This document shows positions 31,235-44,300 of a stretch of DNA of 64,000 nt, one piece after another. The DNA is from Vibrio sp. BS-M-Sm-2 (lineage in GTDB: Bacteria > Pseudomonadota > Gammaproteobacteria > Enterobacterales > Vibrionaceae): assembly GCF_041504345.1 (NCBI RefSeq), contig NZ_CP167894.1, forward strand, positions 1,922,001-1,986,000. The letters run 5' to 3'. The notes below the pieces were generated by a model. That model searched no databases and had not been told where the DNA came from. It worked only from the letters and a program-made list of their open reading frames with translations. A program made the position numbers and the translations under genes. How positions within the stretch are numbered: the stretch's first letter is position 1; each line of letters starts with the position of its first letter.

Positions 31235-31357
31235 TACGAAGATATTCACGATAAGTGTCCACACAGATTGATTAGGTTTAGAAAAGCAAAGAGATGAAGA
31301 ACTCCCAAGTTCTTCAAAGTTTGTTTCTACTTTTTAAAGTGGAGATAAATTAGCAGT

Positions 31358-31433
31358 GTCCCGTTCGTCTAGAGGCCTAGGACACCGCCCTTTCACGGCG
31401 GTAACAGGGGTTCGACTCCCCTACGGGATACCA
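31358..31433 (+). tRNA. tRNA-Glu (TTC)
   Basis: A 76-nt cloverleaf with GTCCCGT/ACGGGAT acceptor stem, TTC anticodon in CCCTTTCACGG, TTCGACT in the T loop and an encoded CCA. It lies in the 16S-23S spacer. Confidence 0.97.
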
Positions 31434-31435
31434 TT

Positions 31436-31511
31436 GGGTCGTTAGCTCAGTTGGTAGAGCAGTTGACTTTTAATCAATTGGTCGCAGGTTCGAATCCTGC
31501 ACGACCCACCA
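31436..31511 (+). tRNA. tRNA-Lys (TTT)
   Basis: A 76-nt cloverleaf with GGGTCGT/ACGACCC acceptor arms, the TTT anticodon in GACTTTTAATC and an encoded CCA. It starts 2 bp after tRNA-Glu. Confidence 0.97.
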
Positions 31512-31536
31512 TTTCCTCCCAAGGAAATAAAAATAT

Positions 31537-31612
31537 GGGGCTATAGCTCAGCTGGGAGAGCGCCTGCCTTGCACGCAGGAGGTCTGCGGTTCGATCCCGC
31601 ATAGCTCCACCA
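31537..31612 (+). tRNA. tRNA-Ala (TGC)
   Basis: GGGGCTA/TAGCTCC acceptor arms, TGC anticodon in CCTTGCACGC and an encoded CCA. This is the standard spacer tRNA-Ala. Confidence 0.97.
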
Positions 31613-31677
31613 TTCCTTCCATAAGAATGGCTTTTATTTTCACTTTTTAAAAAGTGAAGACAAAAAGAAACTTTTAT

Positions 31678-31753
31678 GGGCGATTAGCTCAGTTGGGAGA
31701 GCACCTGCCTTACAAGCAGGGGGTCACTGGTTCGAGCCCGGTATCGCCCACCA
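31678..31753 (+). tRNA. tRNA-Val (TAC)
   Basis: GGGCGAT/ATCGCCC acceptor arms, TAC anticodon in CCTTACAAGC and an encoded CCA. It is the fourth spacer tRNA. The Glu-Lys-Ala-Val set is typical of Vibrio and Photobacterium spacers. Confidence 0.97.
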
Positions 31754-31815
31754 TCTTTAAGCATTCTTACGAGTGTGTTTAAAAATGGGTTAAAAGTTTA
31801 ATACTTTGAAACTCT

Positions 31816-31827
31816 TGCTCTTTAACA
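31816..31827 (+). promoter_or_regulatory. Spacer boxA before 23S rRNA
   Basis: TGCTCTTTAACA is the canonical boxA in the second part of the 16S-23S spacer. The rest of the 303-bp stretch 31754-32056 shows only pre-23S processing-stem sequence and no gene. Confidence 0.75.
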
Positions 31828-32056
31828 ATTTGGAAAGCTGACTGATTGATTACTTACGAGTAATTCAATCAAATTTAAAAGTTCTCAATGTTTATCTTTA
31901 TGGTAAACACAACAAACACATTCAAGTGTCTTGTATTCGATTCAAACTTATTTGAATCACATTGAGTCCGGCAAACAGTCATCAAGAATTAACCCTTCTT
32001 GATGACAACCAAAAACCTTGGTTAGTTGCCATACATAAGACCCTTTCGGGTTGTAT

Positions 32057-34950
<2,894 letters not shown>

Positions 34951-35067
34951 ACAACACCCAAGGGGTTTTGTGGACTCAAAGAAATACCAAACGCTTGAAT
35001 GAGTTTGAAGAGAAATAACTTTTATAGCTCTATTAAATAGAGAAGCAGCTTTCCGAATTTTAAAATT

Positions 35068-35187
35068 TGCTTGGCGACCATAGCATTGTGGACCCACCTG
35101 ATTCCATGCCGAACTCAGAAGTGAAACACAATAGCGCCGATGGTAGTGTGGGGCTTCCCCATGTGAGAGTAGGACATCGCCAGGCTT
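35068..35187 (+). rRNA. 5S ribosomal RNA
   Basis: TGCTTGGCGACCATAGC at the 5' end and CGCCAGGCTT at the 3' end, with the conserved CCGAACTCAGAAGTGAAAC in the middle. Length is 120 nt. Confidence 0.96.
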
Positions 35188-35228
35188 TAAATTTGAACAC
35201 TTGTCAGCGACGACAAGTCTTCCACTGC

Positions 35229-35305
35229 GGAGTGGTAGTTCAGTTGGTTAGAATACCGGCCTGTCACGCCGGGGGTCGCGGGTTCGAGTCCCGTCCACTC
35301 CGCCA
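35229..35305 (+). tRNA. tRNA-Asp (GTC)
   Basis: A 77-nt cloverleaf with GGAGTGG/CCACTCC acceptor stem, the GTC anticodon in CCTGTCACGCC and an encoded CCA. It lies 41 bp after 5S. Confidence 0.97.
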
Positions 35306-35315
35306 CTTATTCGAT

Positions 35316-35340
35316 AACCTCGCCTAGTGCGAGGTTTTTT
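35316..35340 (+). terminator. Terminator after tRNA-Asp
   Basis: AACCTCGC and GCGAGGTT pair around CTAGT, followed by a T run. It lies between tRNA-Asp and tRNA-Trp, so the Trp tRNA depends on read-through or its own start. Confidence 0.78.
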
Positions 35341-35364
35341 CGAATCTGAAGTAATGAAAGTTTT

Positions 35365-35441
<77 letters not shown>

Positions 35442-35446
35442 TATTT

Positions 35447-35479
35447 AAGGCTCTAGCAGAAATGCTAGAGCCTTTTTAT
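35447..35479 (+). terminator. Terminator after tRNA-Trp
   Basis: AAGGCTCTAGCA and TGCTAGAGCCTT pair around GAAA, then T residues. It is a strong Rho-independent hairpin closing the rRNA operon. Confidence 0.88.
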
Positions 35480-35503
35480 TTTCTGAATCAAATATACGCT
35501 ATT

Positions 35504-35571
35504 AGCGGAGCAGCGGATTCCCCGACTTACCAAAATAGCGCGTGTTGGGAGTCTAAACTTCCATCCTTGCC
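35504..35571 (+). pseudogene. Decayed tRNA-Trp copy
   Basis: GGAGCAGCGGATTCC and GCGTGTTGGGAGT repeat the D-stem/anticodon and variable regions of the true tRNA-Trp. About 13 extra bases (CCGACTTACCAAAATAG area) break the anticodon loop, the T loop is mutated to TCTAAAC, and the 5' acceptor arm is absent. It ends TTGCCATATACTAAAG, matching the sequence after the intact gene. It cannot be a working tRNA. Confidence 0.85.
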
Positions 35572-35578
35572 ATATACT

Positions 35579-35610
35579 AAAGCCTCAGCAGAAATGCTGG
35601 GGCTTTTTTA
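35579..35610 (+). terminator. Duplicated terminator after the tRNA-Trp remnant
   Basis: AAGCCTCAGCA-GAAA-TGCTGGGGCTTTTTT is a diverged copy of the tRNA-Trp terminator. Stem pairing is kept by compensating changes and G-U pairs, and the T run is longer, so it may still terminate. Confidence 0.8.
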
Positions 35611-35648
35611 CGTCTGTTGCTTCTGAAAAGTAATGTTGGGATAGCTAG

Positions 35649-35680
35649 GCGCCCCTGGCATATTTAAGGCTCCAGACTAC
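35649..35680 (+). pseudogene. Second, shorter tRNA-Trp/terminator remnant
   Basis: GGCGCCCCTGGCATATTTAA resembles the 3' acceptor arm, CCA end and spacer of tRNA-Trp (CACCCCTGCCATATTTAAGG), followed by GGCTCCAGA, like the terminator left arm. Nothing else of the unit survives. With the copy at 35504 it suggests an eroded tandem tRNA-Trp array. Confidence 0.6.
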
Positions 35681-35826
35681 GCGTCCCCGCAGAAAACTTG
35701 GAATCTTCTTGCTTTCTATTTATTCGATAATTCGTATCTTTAACAGAACTTAGCCTTAAAAGTGTAAGTGCTTACTTATCTCAGCTTCTTTTATAAACAA
35801 TCGATAGCACAAACCACACTTCTTTA

Positions 35827-35841
35827 TGAGAATTATTCTCA
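35827..35841. promoter_or_regulatory. Fur-like box upstream of the multicopper oxidase
   Basis: TGAGAATTATTCTCA is a perfect palindrome within an A/T-rich stretch and resembles the GATAATGATAATCATTATC Fur consensus core (GAGAATTATTCTC half-sites). It lies 45 bp before the start codon, where a repressor would cover the promoter. Confidence 0.6.
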
Positions 35842-35885
35842 ATATTTTGTTACATTTTGGTCGTTATTACTAAAAGGCAACAAAT

Positions 35886-37268
35886 ATGGATATTTCCCGT
35901 CGTAAGTTTATTCAATCATCTCTCGCTATATCTGCACTAACCGTCCTGCCGGCTTGTTCAATGAAGCAGTCTGTTGATGAGCAAGGAAAGTTCGTTTATG
36001 ACTTAACTGCTGAGCCCTCAACTGCTGAGTTGGTAAAGGGGTTTAATACTAATGTTTTATCCTTTAATGGACAGATTCCAGCGCCGATTATTCGCTGTCG
36101 ACAAGGCGAAAAGGTAACGATCCGATTTACCAACAAGCTTTCAGAACCGACGACAATTCATTGGCATGGACTGAGAATTCCAATCGAAATGGACGGGGTT
36201 CCTTTCTTAAGTCAGCCTCCTATTATGCCCGGTGAAACGTTTGTCTATGAGTTTACCCCACCAGATGCGGGTACTTTTTGGTATCACCCACACATGAACA
36301 GCGTTAAACAACTGGGTATGGGCTTAGTCGGCCTTATTATTGTTGAAGAGAGCGCGCCAGTTCAGTTCGATGAAGAGCATGCTCTGATGCTTAAACATTG
36401 GCATATCGACAAACAAGGTCAGTGGAAAGACTTAATGATTCCCCGCCTCAGCGCTCGTATGGGCACGCCAGGAGAGTGGAGTAGCGTTAATGGAGTACAT
36501 GAACCTATCTATCAATTGAAGCAGCATGCAACGACTAGGCTCCGTATCGCTAATGTTGATAACACGATTACCTATCCGATTGCTATTGAAGGGGCAGAAG
36601 CATGGGTCATTGCCATTGATGGTAACCCTGTAAAGACACCTTATAAGCTGACTCAACATAAAATTGGCCCAGGTATGCGTGTCGACCTTGGGCTGATTGC
36701 TCCTAAGGTGGGCGAGCAAGTGAGTGTCCTTCAAATGAAGGGGCGTTTTCCGTTCTCCTTGTGTGAGTTTGAGGTTGTAGATTCAACGTTAATAGAAGGC
36801 CAAACACTTCCTTCATTGCCTCTGAATCCCGTGCCTAACTTAGATCTCGCCAACGCAGAAGAAATCGAATTTGTGTTTGAGTGGGAAGGGGCGGTATCAC
36901 CAGTATCTAAAGATGGTAAGTCCATGCCTAAGTTTTGGCTTACTAATAAGCGAGCATGGGAGGGAATGAGCAAAGACAATATTCCAGAGCCGTTGGCGAC
37001 TTTAGAGTTAGGTAAGACTTACATATTCGATCTTAAGAACGTCACTCAATATCATCACCCGATTCATATTCATGGTCATACATTTACTGTATTGGAACTT
37101 GATGGTAAAAAAATTGAAGAACCTTTCCATACCGACACTGTGTTACTTGGGAAAAATGGTCGAGCGAAAGCTGCGTTTGTTGCAGACAACTCTGGACGTT
37201 GGATGTACCACTGTCATGTCATTGAGCACATGAAAACGGGACTAATGGGATATATTGAAGTTAAGTGA
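35886..37268 (+). CDS. Tat-exported multicopper oxidase
   Basis: The 460-residue protein has a twin-arginine signal (SRRKFIQSS at 4-12, with a Cys24 lipobox-like end). It has three cupredoxin domains with all four copper motifs: HWHG at 92, HPH at 134-136, HHPIHIHGH near 390, and HCHVIEH at 442-448. By family it oxidises Cu(I), Fe(II) or phenols in the periplasm. There is no CueO-style Met-rich insert. By eye, the type 1 axial position (five after H448) is Leu453 where CueO has Met, which would suggest a higher redox potential. The Fur-like box suggests iron control. Confidence 0.88.
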   Translation: MDISRRKFIQSSLAISALTVLPACSMKQSVDEQGKFVYDLTAEPSTAELVKGFNTNVLSFNGQIPAPIIRCRQGEKVTIRFTNKLSEPTTIHWHGLRIPIEMDGVPFLSQPPIMPGETFVYEFTPPDAGTFWYHPHMNSVKQLGMGLVGLIIVEESAPVQFDEEHALMLKHWHIDKQGQWKDLMIPRLSARMGTPGEWSSVNGVHEPIYQLKQHATTRLRIANVDNTITYPIAIEGAEAWVIAIDGNPVKTPYKLTQHKIGPGMRVDLGLIAPKVGEQVSVLQMKGRFPFSLCEFEVVDSTLIEGQTLPSLPLNPVPNLDLANAEEIEFVFEWEGAVSPVSKDGKSMPKFWLTNKRAWEGMSKDNIPEPLATLELGKTYIFDLKNVTQYHHPIHIHGHTFTVLELDGKKIEEPFHTDTVLLGKNGRAKAAFVADNSGRWMYHCHVIEHMKTGLMGYIEVK

Positions 37269-37368
37269 CACCTGTAACGTTTAATTTTTGCGCATGCATT
37301 CTTAGTTTCTACCCTCGCTTTTATCGGCGGTAAAGCTAGAATATAGGGATTGTTATTTGGGAGGATTC

Positions 37369-37752
37369 ATGGGTCAGCTATCTATTTTAGGTTTTATTGC
37401 CATTGGTGGCGCATTTGGTGCTTGTTCGCGCTATTTGATTTCAGAGTTATGTGTAGTGATGTTAGGGCGTGGCTTTCCTTACGGTACGTTGACCGTTAAC
37501 GTGATCGGCTCTTTGATTATGGGCTTGCTCATCGCCGCATTCGAAAATGAGATGATTGCGACTGAACCATGGAGACAGATCATTGGCCTCGGTTTCCTTG
37601 GAGCACTGACTACGTTCTCTACATTTTCGATGGATAACGTGCTTCTTATGCAGCAGGGCGCTTTCTTTAAGATGGGGCTTAATGTGTTGCTCAACGTGGT
37701 TCTCAGTATTTCAGCAGCATGGATCGGCTTCCAACTTTTGATAAAGTCTTAA
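37369..37752 (+). CDS. crcB: Fluoride channel/exporter CrcB (Fluc)
   Basis: The 127-residue four-helix membrane protein expels fluoride as a dual-topology dimer. Signatures are GGAFGACSRYLIS at the N-terminus, YGTLTVNVIGSLIMG and GFLGALTTFSTFSMDN, the Phe-rich pore region. The start is ATG 37369 behind GGGAGG; the frame opens 12 bp earlier at a TTG inside that site. No fluoride riboswitch was recognised in the 100 bp upstream. Confidence 0.93.
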   Translation: MGQLSILGFIAIGGAFGACSRYLISELCVVMLGRGFPYGTLTVNVIGSLIMGLLIAAFENEMIATEPWRQIIGLGFLGALTTFSTFSMDNVLLMQQGAFFKMGLNVLLNVVLSISAAWIGFQLLIKS

Positions 37753-37778
37753 AACTTTCTTACGTTTTGTTAACAACT

Positions 37779-37804
37779 CGGCTTGGTTTATCCAAGCCGT
37801 TTTT
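37779..37804 (+). terminator. crcB terminator
   Basis: CGGCTTGG and CCAAGCCG pair around TTTAT, followed by TTTTTA. It separates crcB from the thiamine operon leader. Confidence 0.87.
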
Positions 37805-37819
37805 ATATACTCGATCGAA

Positions 37820-37901
37820 CTTGTCGGAGTGCCATATGGCTGAGACCGTTAACTCGGGATCCGTTGAACCTGATCAGGCTAATACCTGCGAAGGGAACAA
37901 G
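37820..37901 (+). promoter_or_regulatory. TPP riboswitch (THI element) of the thi operon
   Basis: The conserved core is present: CGGAGTGCC, GGCTGAGA, GGATCCGTTGAACCTGATC and GGCTAATACCTGCGAAGGGA, closed by a P1 helix of CTTGT with ACAAG. An ACAAGAG run (37897-37903) that includes the 3' P1 strand is exactly complementary to CTCTTGT at 37972-37978, which suggests a switching pair. It lies 141 bp before thiC and by family lowers expression when thiamine pyrophosphate binds. Confidence 0.95.
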
Positions 37902-38024
37902 AGTAGATATCTAACTAGAATCCTTCTAGAGATCTATCTCCAGATCACAACTGTATTTCTTACCGTGATCCCTCTTGTAGCATCTAATCCGTCAAGCATT
38001 TTTATCCCAATAAATAATGGCTAA

Positions 38025-39991
<1,967 letters not shown>

Positions 39992-39992
<1 letters not shown>

Positions 39993-41284
39993 TGACAGTG
40001 AAGATTCTCATCCCATCTCAATACATCGAGTTAACGGGGGAGGTTCAAAACTGTCTATTGGTTGCTAAGCAACAAGGTTTAGCAACTGATGCAGTTGAGT
40101 TGGGTGTAAGCCCAACTCAATACTTCTCTATCGTTTATGCTCAACAAGCATTATCTATTGGCTTTGCTCGTGATGTTGATTCATTGGCGGAGTGTCAGTT
40201 AGCGCAACTGAGCCATGTTGTTGATTACAGTAATTCAGTTGCGTTGACCGATGTGTGTTCTGCTTTGACCCAAGCTTCGAACACCGTCTATATCGGAGTC
40301 TCCGATGATTCAGCTGTGTTAGATATCTGGTCACACTTAAATGCTAATCGCGTTATCAAGAGTGACACTACAGCTCATCAAGAATTAGATAATCGTGGTC
40401 ACTTCGCTTGGTTACTTACTTTATTGGCGTTGGAATTTCCATTGGAAGACGTGCTGGTTTTAGCTCGCGCTGCATCAAATGTTTCACGTGGAACATGGCC
40501 AGCACACTATCAAAATTTTCCTATCCCAGTTCTAGAAGATGAACGACTGGATATAAGTGTCGGTTGGGCCAACCAAGGGACATCACTTTCCTTCCCTGAG
40601 TTGAGCAAAAATAGCCTCGGCTTATATCCGGTTGTTGATGATATTGAGTGGATCGAAAGGCTGCTCAAGCTTGGAATCAACACTGTCCAACTGCGTATTA
40701 AGAACCCTCAACAAGCCGACTTGGAGCAACAAGTTGCGCGATCTATCGAACTTGGTCGAGAACATAACGCTCAGGTTTTTATTAACGATTACTGGCAGCT
40801 TGCGCTCAAGCATGGTGCTTTTGGTGTACACCTTGGGCAAGAGGATATTGAAGAATCAAACCTTTCCCAACTGAGCCAAGCGGGTATTAAGATCGGTCTA
40901 TCGACTCATGGTTATTACGAGTTGCTACGTATTGTGCAAATCAACCCAAGCTATATTGCGCTGGGGCACATCTTCCCAACAACAACTAAACAGATGCCAT
41001 CGAAGCCTCAGGGTTTAGTTCGTTTATCTCTGTACCAACAGCTAATTGATACCATCCCATACACAGAAAAGCTTGTTGGTTATCCGACGGTTGCTATTGG
41101 CGGTATTGACCAATCGACAGCTGCGCAAGTTTGGAATTGTGGTGTATCGAGCTTAGCGGTTGTTCGTGCGATTACATTGGCGGAAGACCCACAAAAAGTG
41201 ATCGAATTTTTCGAAAAACTGATGACGCCTAAACCTCCGACTACCAAAGAAGAGGTTATGCAGGAGCCTAGCTATGCTGAGTGA
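39992..41284 (+). CDS. thiE: Thiamine phosphate synthase with an extra N-terminal domain
   Basis: ThiE joins HMP-PP and the thiazole phosphate to thiamine phosphate. The 430 residues are about twice the usual length. The ThiE TIM barrel starts near residue 210 (LGLYPVVDDIEWIERLLKLG, with INDYWQLALKHGAFGVHLGQED, ALGHIFPTTTKQ and YPTVAIGGI). The first ~200 residues have no motif I can name, but LEFPLEDVLVLARAASNVSR recalls a C-terminal helix of ThiD-type kinases, so a decayed ThiD-like domain is possible (inference). A parS site lies inside it at 40480. Confidence 0.9.
40480..40495 (+). other. parS site 1 (inside thiE)
   Basis: TGTTTCACGTGGAACA differs from the bacterial ParB-site consensus TGTTTCACGTGAAACA by one base, at a position known to vary (TGTTNCACGTGAAACA on the other strand). 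It lies within thiE codons without breaking the frame. Confidence 0.88.
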
Positions 41285-42056
41285 CTTTGAGTTCATTCGT
41301 TACCAACGACAAATTGCATTACCTGAGGTTGGTGAGCAAGGGCAACGAAACCTGTTAAACAGCCATGTGTTGGTGATTGGTTGCGGCGGTTTGGGTAATG
41401 CCGCTGCTCTTTATCTCGCAGCTTCTGGTGTGGGAAGAATTGTGTTGGTCGATGATGATTGTGTTGATTCGTCCAACCTGCAGAGACAGGTAGCGTTTAA
41501 GGAGAGCCAATTAGGTTCACCTAAGGTCGAAGCACTTAAACAACAACTGAATGAGCTCAATGGGCGAAGCCAAATAAGAACCATCAATCAACGAATGAGT
41601 GAAAGCCAACTTGAATTAGAAGTAATGTTGGCTGATCTCGTGTTGGATTGTACTGACAACTTCGAGTCACGCCAGCAGGTTAACCAGGCATGTTTCAGCG
41701 CGAAGACCCCTTTGATTTCTGGTTCTGCAATCGGTTGGAAAGGCCAGTTTATTGTATTTGACTATCAGAATCAGAAAGGGTGCTACCACTGTTTGTTCCC
41801 GTTCAGTCATCATCCACAAACGACTCGTTGCAGCGATAGCGGCATCATAGGCCCGGTTGTTGGCACCATAGGTAACCTTCAAGCTTTAGCTGCTATTCAA
41901 CGTTTAACTCGTGGTGAGTTTCAGGTCGCAACACATCAACTCAAACTGTTCGATGGCCAGACGATGAATTGGCAAAACCTTATGGTTACTCAAGATAGTG
42001 AATGTCCCGTGTGCAGTGCGTCTGCAGTTAAGCATTTAGAAGAAGAAACCCAATGA
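41274..42056 (+). CDS. thiF: Sulfur carrier adenylyltransferase ThiF
   Basis: ThiF adenylates the C-terminus of ThiS so it can accept sulfur. The 260 residues have the E1-like nucleotide motif IGCGGLGNAAALYLAASGVG, the LVDDDCVDSSNLQRQ region and the zinc pairs GCYHCLF and ECPVCS. It overlaps thiE by 11 bp and thiS by 4 bp, so translation is coupled. It could be annotated as a MoeB-like protein by sequence alone, but the context settles ThiF. Confidence 0.94.
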   Translation: MLSDFEFIRYQRQIALPEVGEQGQRNLLNSHVLVIGCGGLGNAAALYLAASGVGRIVLVDDDCVDSSNLQRQVAFKESQLGSPKVEALKQQLNELNGRSQIRTINQRMSESQLELEVMLADLVLDCTDNFESRQQVNQACFSAKTPLISGSAIGWKGQFIVFDYQNQKGCYHCLFPFSHHPQTTRCSDSGIIGPVVGTIGNLQALAAIQRLTRGEFQVATHQLKLFDGQTMNWQNLMVTQDSECPVCSASAVKHLEEETQ

Positions 42057-42262
42057 GCCATATAACGATTTCGATAAACGAGCAACCAGAACAGGTAGCG
42101 CACTCGTCGTCTCTAACGGACATTATCCACGCTTTATCACTACCTGACTTGGGTTGTGTATTTGCAATCAATAATGCGGTTGTCCCACGCAGCCAGTGGC
42201 AACAAACGGTCGTCAATGAAGGCGACGCTATATCTCTTTTCCAAGCTATTGCAGGGGGCTAA
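42053..42262 (+). CDS. thiS: Sulfur carrier protein ThiS
   Basis: The 69-residue ubiquitin-fold carrier ends with the required Gly-Gly (FQAIAGG), which is adenylated by ThiF and then thiocarboxylated. The beta-grasp pattern [20 protein letters not shown] fits the family. It overlaps thiF by 4 bp and lies 2 bp before thiG, its partner in thiazole synthesis. Confidence 0.93.
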   Translation: MSHITISINEQPEQVAHSSSLTDIIHALSLPDLGCVFAINNAVVPRSQWQQTVVNEGDAISLFQAIAGG

Positions 42263-42264
42263 CC

Positions 42265-43029
42265 ATGTTAACCATCGCAGATAAAACGTTTCAATCACGT
42301 CTGTTCACTGGAACCGGCAAGTTCGCAAACAAGCATTTGATGGCGAGTGCTATCGAAGCTTCCGGTTCTCAACTGGCAACCATGGCACTAAAGAGAGTCG
42401 ATATTCGTTCTGAGCAAGATGATATTTTACAGCCAATTATTGATGCTGGCGTTAATCTACTTCCGAATACCTCTGGTGCGAAGAATGCAAAAGACGCCAT
42501 CTTTGCTGGGCATTTGGCTCGTGAAGCGTTGGGCACAAACTGGCTCAAACTGGAAATTCACCCAGATCCAAAGTACTTGATGCCAGACCCTATTGAAACG
42601 CTTAAAGCCGCTGAGCAACTGGTCAAAGATGGCTTTGTTGTGTTGCCTTATTGCCACGCCGACCCTGTATTGTGTAAGCGCTTAGAAGAGGTTGGTTGTG
42701 CTGCTGTGATGCCACTCGGTGCACCGATTGGTTCCAATAAGGGTATTGCGTCTGCAGACTTCTTAGAGATCATTATCGACCAAGCGAATGTCCCTGTGAT
42801 TGTTGATGCGGGCATTGGTGCTCCGTCACATGCAGCACGTGCAATGGAAATGGGCGCAGACGCAGTGTTAGTGAATACCGCGATTGCTGCTTCTCAACAG
42901 CCTGTTGAAATGGCGATTGCTTTTAAGTTGGCAGTTGACGCGGGGCGTATGGCTTACCTCGCTGGACTTGCAGGAAAAGTGTCTCATGCGGTTGCTTCAA
43001 GCCCGTTAACTTCATTCCTAGACGAGTAG
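42265..43029 (+). CDS. thiG: Thiazole synthase
   Basis: ThiG builds the thiazole phosphate from deoxyxylulose phosphate, dehydroglycine and ThiS thiocarboxylate. The 254-residue TIM barrel contains [20 protein letters not shown], the Schiff-base lysine in [29 protein letters not shown] and [20 protein letters not shown]. Spacing to thiS is 2 bp and to thiH 7 bp. Confidence 0.96.
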   Translation: MLTIADKTFQSRLFTGTGKFANKHLMASAIEASGSQLATMALKRVDIRSEQDDILQPIIDAGVNLLPNTSGAKNAKDAIFAGHLAREALGTNWLKLEIHPDPKYLMPDPIETLKAAEQLVKDGFVVLPYCHADPVLCKRLEEVGCAAVMPLGAPIGSNKGIASADFLEIIIDQANVPVIVDAGIGAPSHAARAMEMGADAVLVNTAIAASQQPVEMAIAFKLAVDAGRMAYLAGLAGKVSHAVASSPLTSFLDE

Positions 43030-43036
43030 TATTGCT

Positions 43037-44164
43037 ATGACGTTTGTTGATCGATTTAAACAGCTCAACTGGGATGACATTGGTATGTCCATCTTTAGTA
43101 AAACGGCGGCGGATGTTGAACGTGCTCTGAGTAAACCCAAACGTGACTTAGAAGATTTTAAGGCTTTAATTTCTCCGGCAGCAGAACCTTACTTAGAGCA
43201 GATGGCACAACAATCGTTGGCGCTAACACGTAAGCGGTTCGGTAATACTATGTCGCTTTATATTCCTTTATACCTTTCTAACCTGTGCGCTAACGCGTGC
43301 ACGTATTGTGGTTTTTCAATGGAAAACCGTATCAAGCGCCGCACGCTTACTTTGGATGAAATTGATGCTGAAAGTGCGGCTATCAAAAAGATGAAGTTCG
43401 ATAGTGTTTTGTTGGTCACCGGTGAACATGAAACCAAGGTTGGGATGAATTACTTTCGACAGGTGTTGCCGAATATCAAAAAGCAATTTAACTACCTTGC
43501 GATGGAAGTGCAGCCACTTGGTCAACAAGATTACGCTGAACTTAAAACTCTCGGTTTAGATGCGGTGATGGTTTATCAAGAGACCTATCAACCAAGGACC
43601 TACGCTGAGCATCATCTACGTGGCAATAAAATGGATTTTGAATATCGTCTTGAAACCCCTGATCGCTTGGCAAAGGCGGGTATTGATAAGATAGGTATTG
43701 GTGCTTTGATTGGTTTGGAAGATTGGCGAACCGACTGCTTCTTTGTTGCTGCTCATTTAGATTACCTGGAGCGTACTTATTGGCAGACACGTTACTCGAT
43801 TTCATTCCCACGTCTTCGCCCGTGTGAAGGTGGGGAGTCTAGTGGAGGCTTACAGCCTAAGTCGGTCATGAACGATAAACAGTTGGTTCAGCTTATCTGC
43901 GCATATCGACTCTTGAATCCTGAGGTCGAGTTATCTCTATCTACTCGTGAGTCGGCAACCTTCCGCGATAACGTGTTGCCGCTAGGTATCACTAGCATGT
44001 CTGCTGCGTCAAAAACTCAACCGGGCGGTTATGCTTCGGGTGAGGAAGAGCTTGAACAGTTTGAGATAAGTGATGAGCGAAGTGCGGCTGATGTTGAGGC
44101 TATGATTCGTCAACGCGGGTTTGATCCAGTGTGGCGCGATTGGCATAGCGCTTACTCAGGCTAA
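43037..44164 (+). CDS. thiH: 2-iminoacetate (tyrosine) lyase ThiH
   Basis: ThiH is a radical-SAM enzyme that cleaves tyrosine to dehydroglycine for ThiG. The 375 residues carry the cluster motif CANACTYCGF near residue 85 and the biotin/ThiH-type C-terminal domain. This anaerobic-type route (ThiH rather than ThiO) is usual in vibrios. It is the last gene of the operon, followed by a parS site and a terminator. Confidence 0.96.
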   Translation: MTFVDRFKQLNWDDIGMSIFSKTAADVERALSKPKRDLEDFKALISPAAEPYLEQMAQQSLALTRKRFGNTMSLYIPLYLSNLCANACTYCGFSMENRIKRRTLTLDEIDAESAAIKKMKFDSVLLVTGEHETKVGMNYFRQVLPNIKKQFNYLAMEVQPLGQQDYAELKTLGLDAVMVYQETYQPRTYAEHHLRGNKMDFEYRLETPDRLAKAGIDKIGIGALIGLEDWRTDCFFVAAHLDYLERTYWQTRYSISFPRLRPCEGGESSGGLQPKSVMNDKQLVQLICAYRLLNPEVELSLSTRESATFRDNVLPLGITSMSAASKTQPGGYASGEEELEQFEISDERSAADVEAMIRQRGFDPVWRDWHSAYSG

Positions 44165-44180
44165 TTAACATCTTGGCTGA

Positions 44181-44196
44181 TGTTCCACGTGAAACA
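44181..44196 (-). other. parS site 2 (between thiH and the aminopeptidase gene)
   Basis: TGTTCCACGTGAAACA fully matches the general consensus TGTTNCACGTGAAACA. It is the reverse complement of site 1, lies 17 bp after the thiH stop, and is the only one of the three outside a gene. Confidence 0.92.
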
Positions 44197-44221
44197 TCAA
44201 TGATGTGAAATCGACAAACAG

Positions 44222-44250
44222 AAACGGCTACCTAAGGGTAGCCGTTTTAA
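44222..44250. terminator. Bidirectional terminator between thiH and the aminopeptidase gene
   Basis: AAACGGCTACC and GGTAGCCGTTT form an 11-bp stem around a 4-nt loop, with a T run on the plus strand. The genes on either side converge here. Confidence 0.82.
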
Positions 44251-44300
44251 TATCTAACTGAGCCAACTAGTTTTGGCTCAGTTACCTGCCTAGCACGGCA

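Noticed and set aside
35504..35571. A second working tRNA-Trp
   Set aside because: The anticodon loop is interrupted and the 5' acceptor arm is missing.
37269..37368. A fluoride riboswitch upstream of crcB
   Set aside because: I looked for the conserved crcB-motif core and did not see it; only a normal ribosome site is present.
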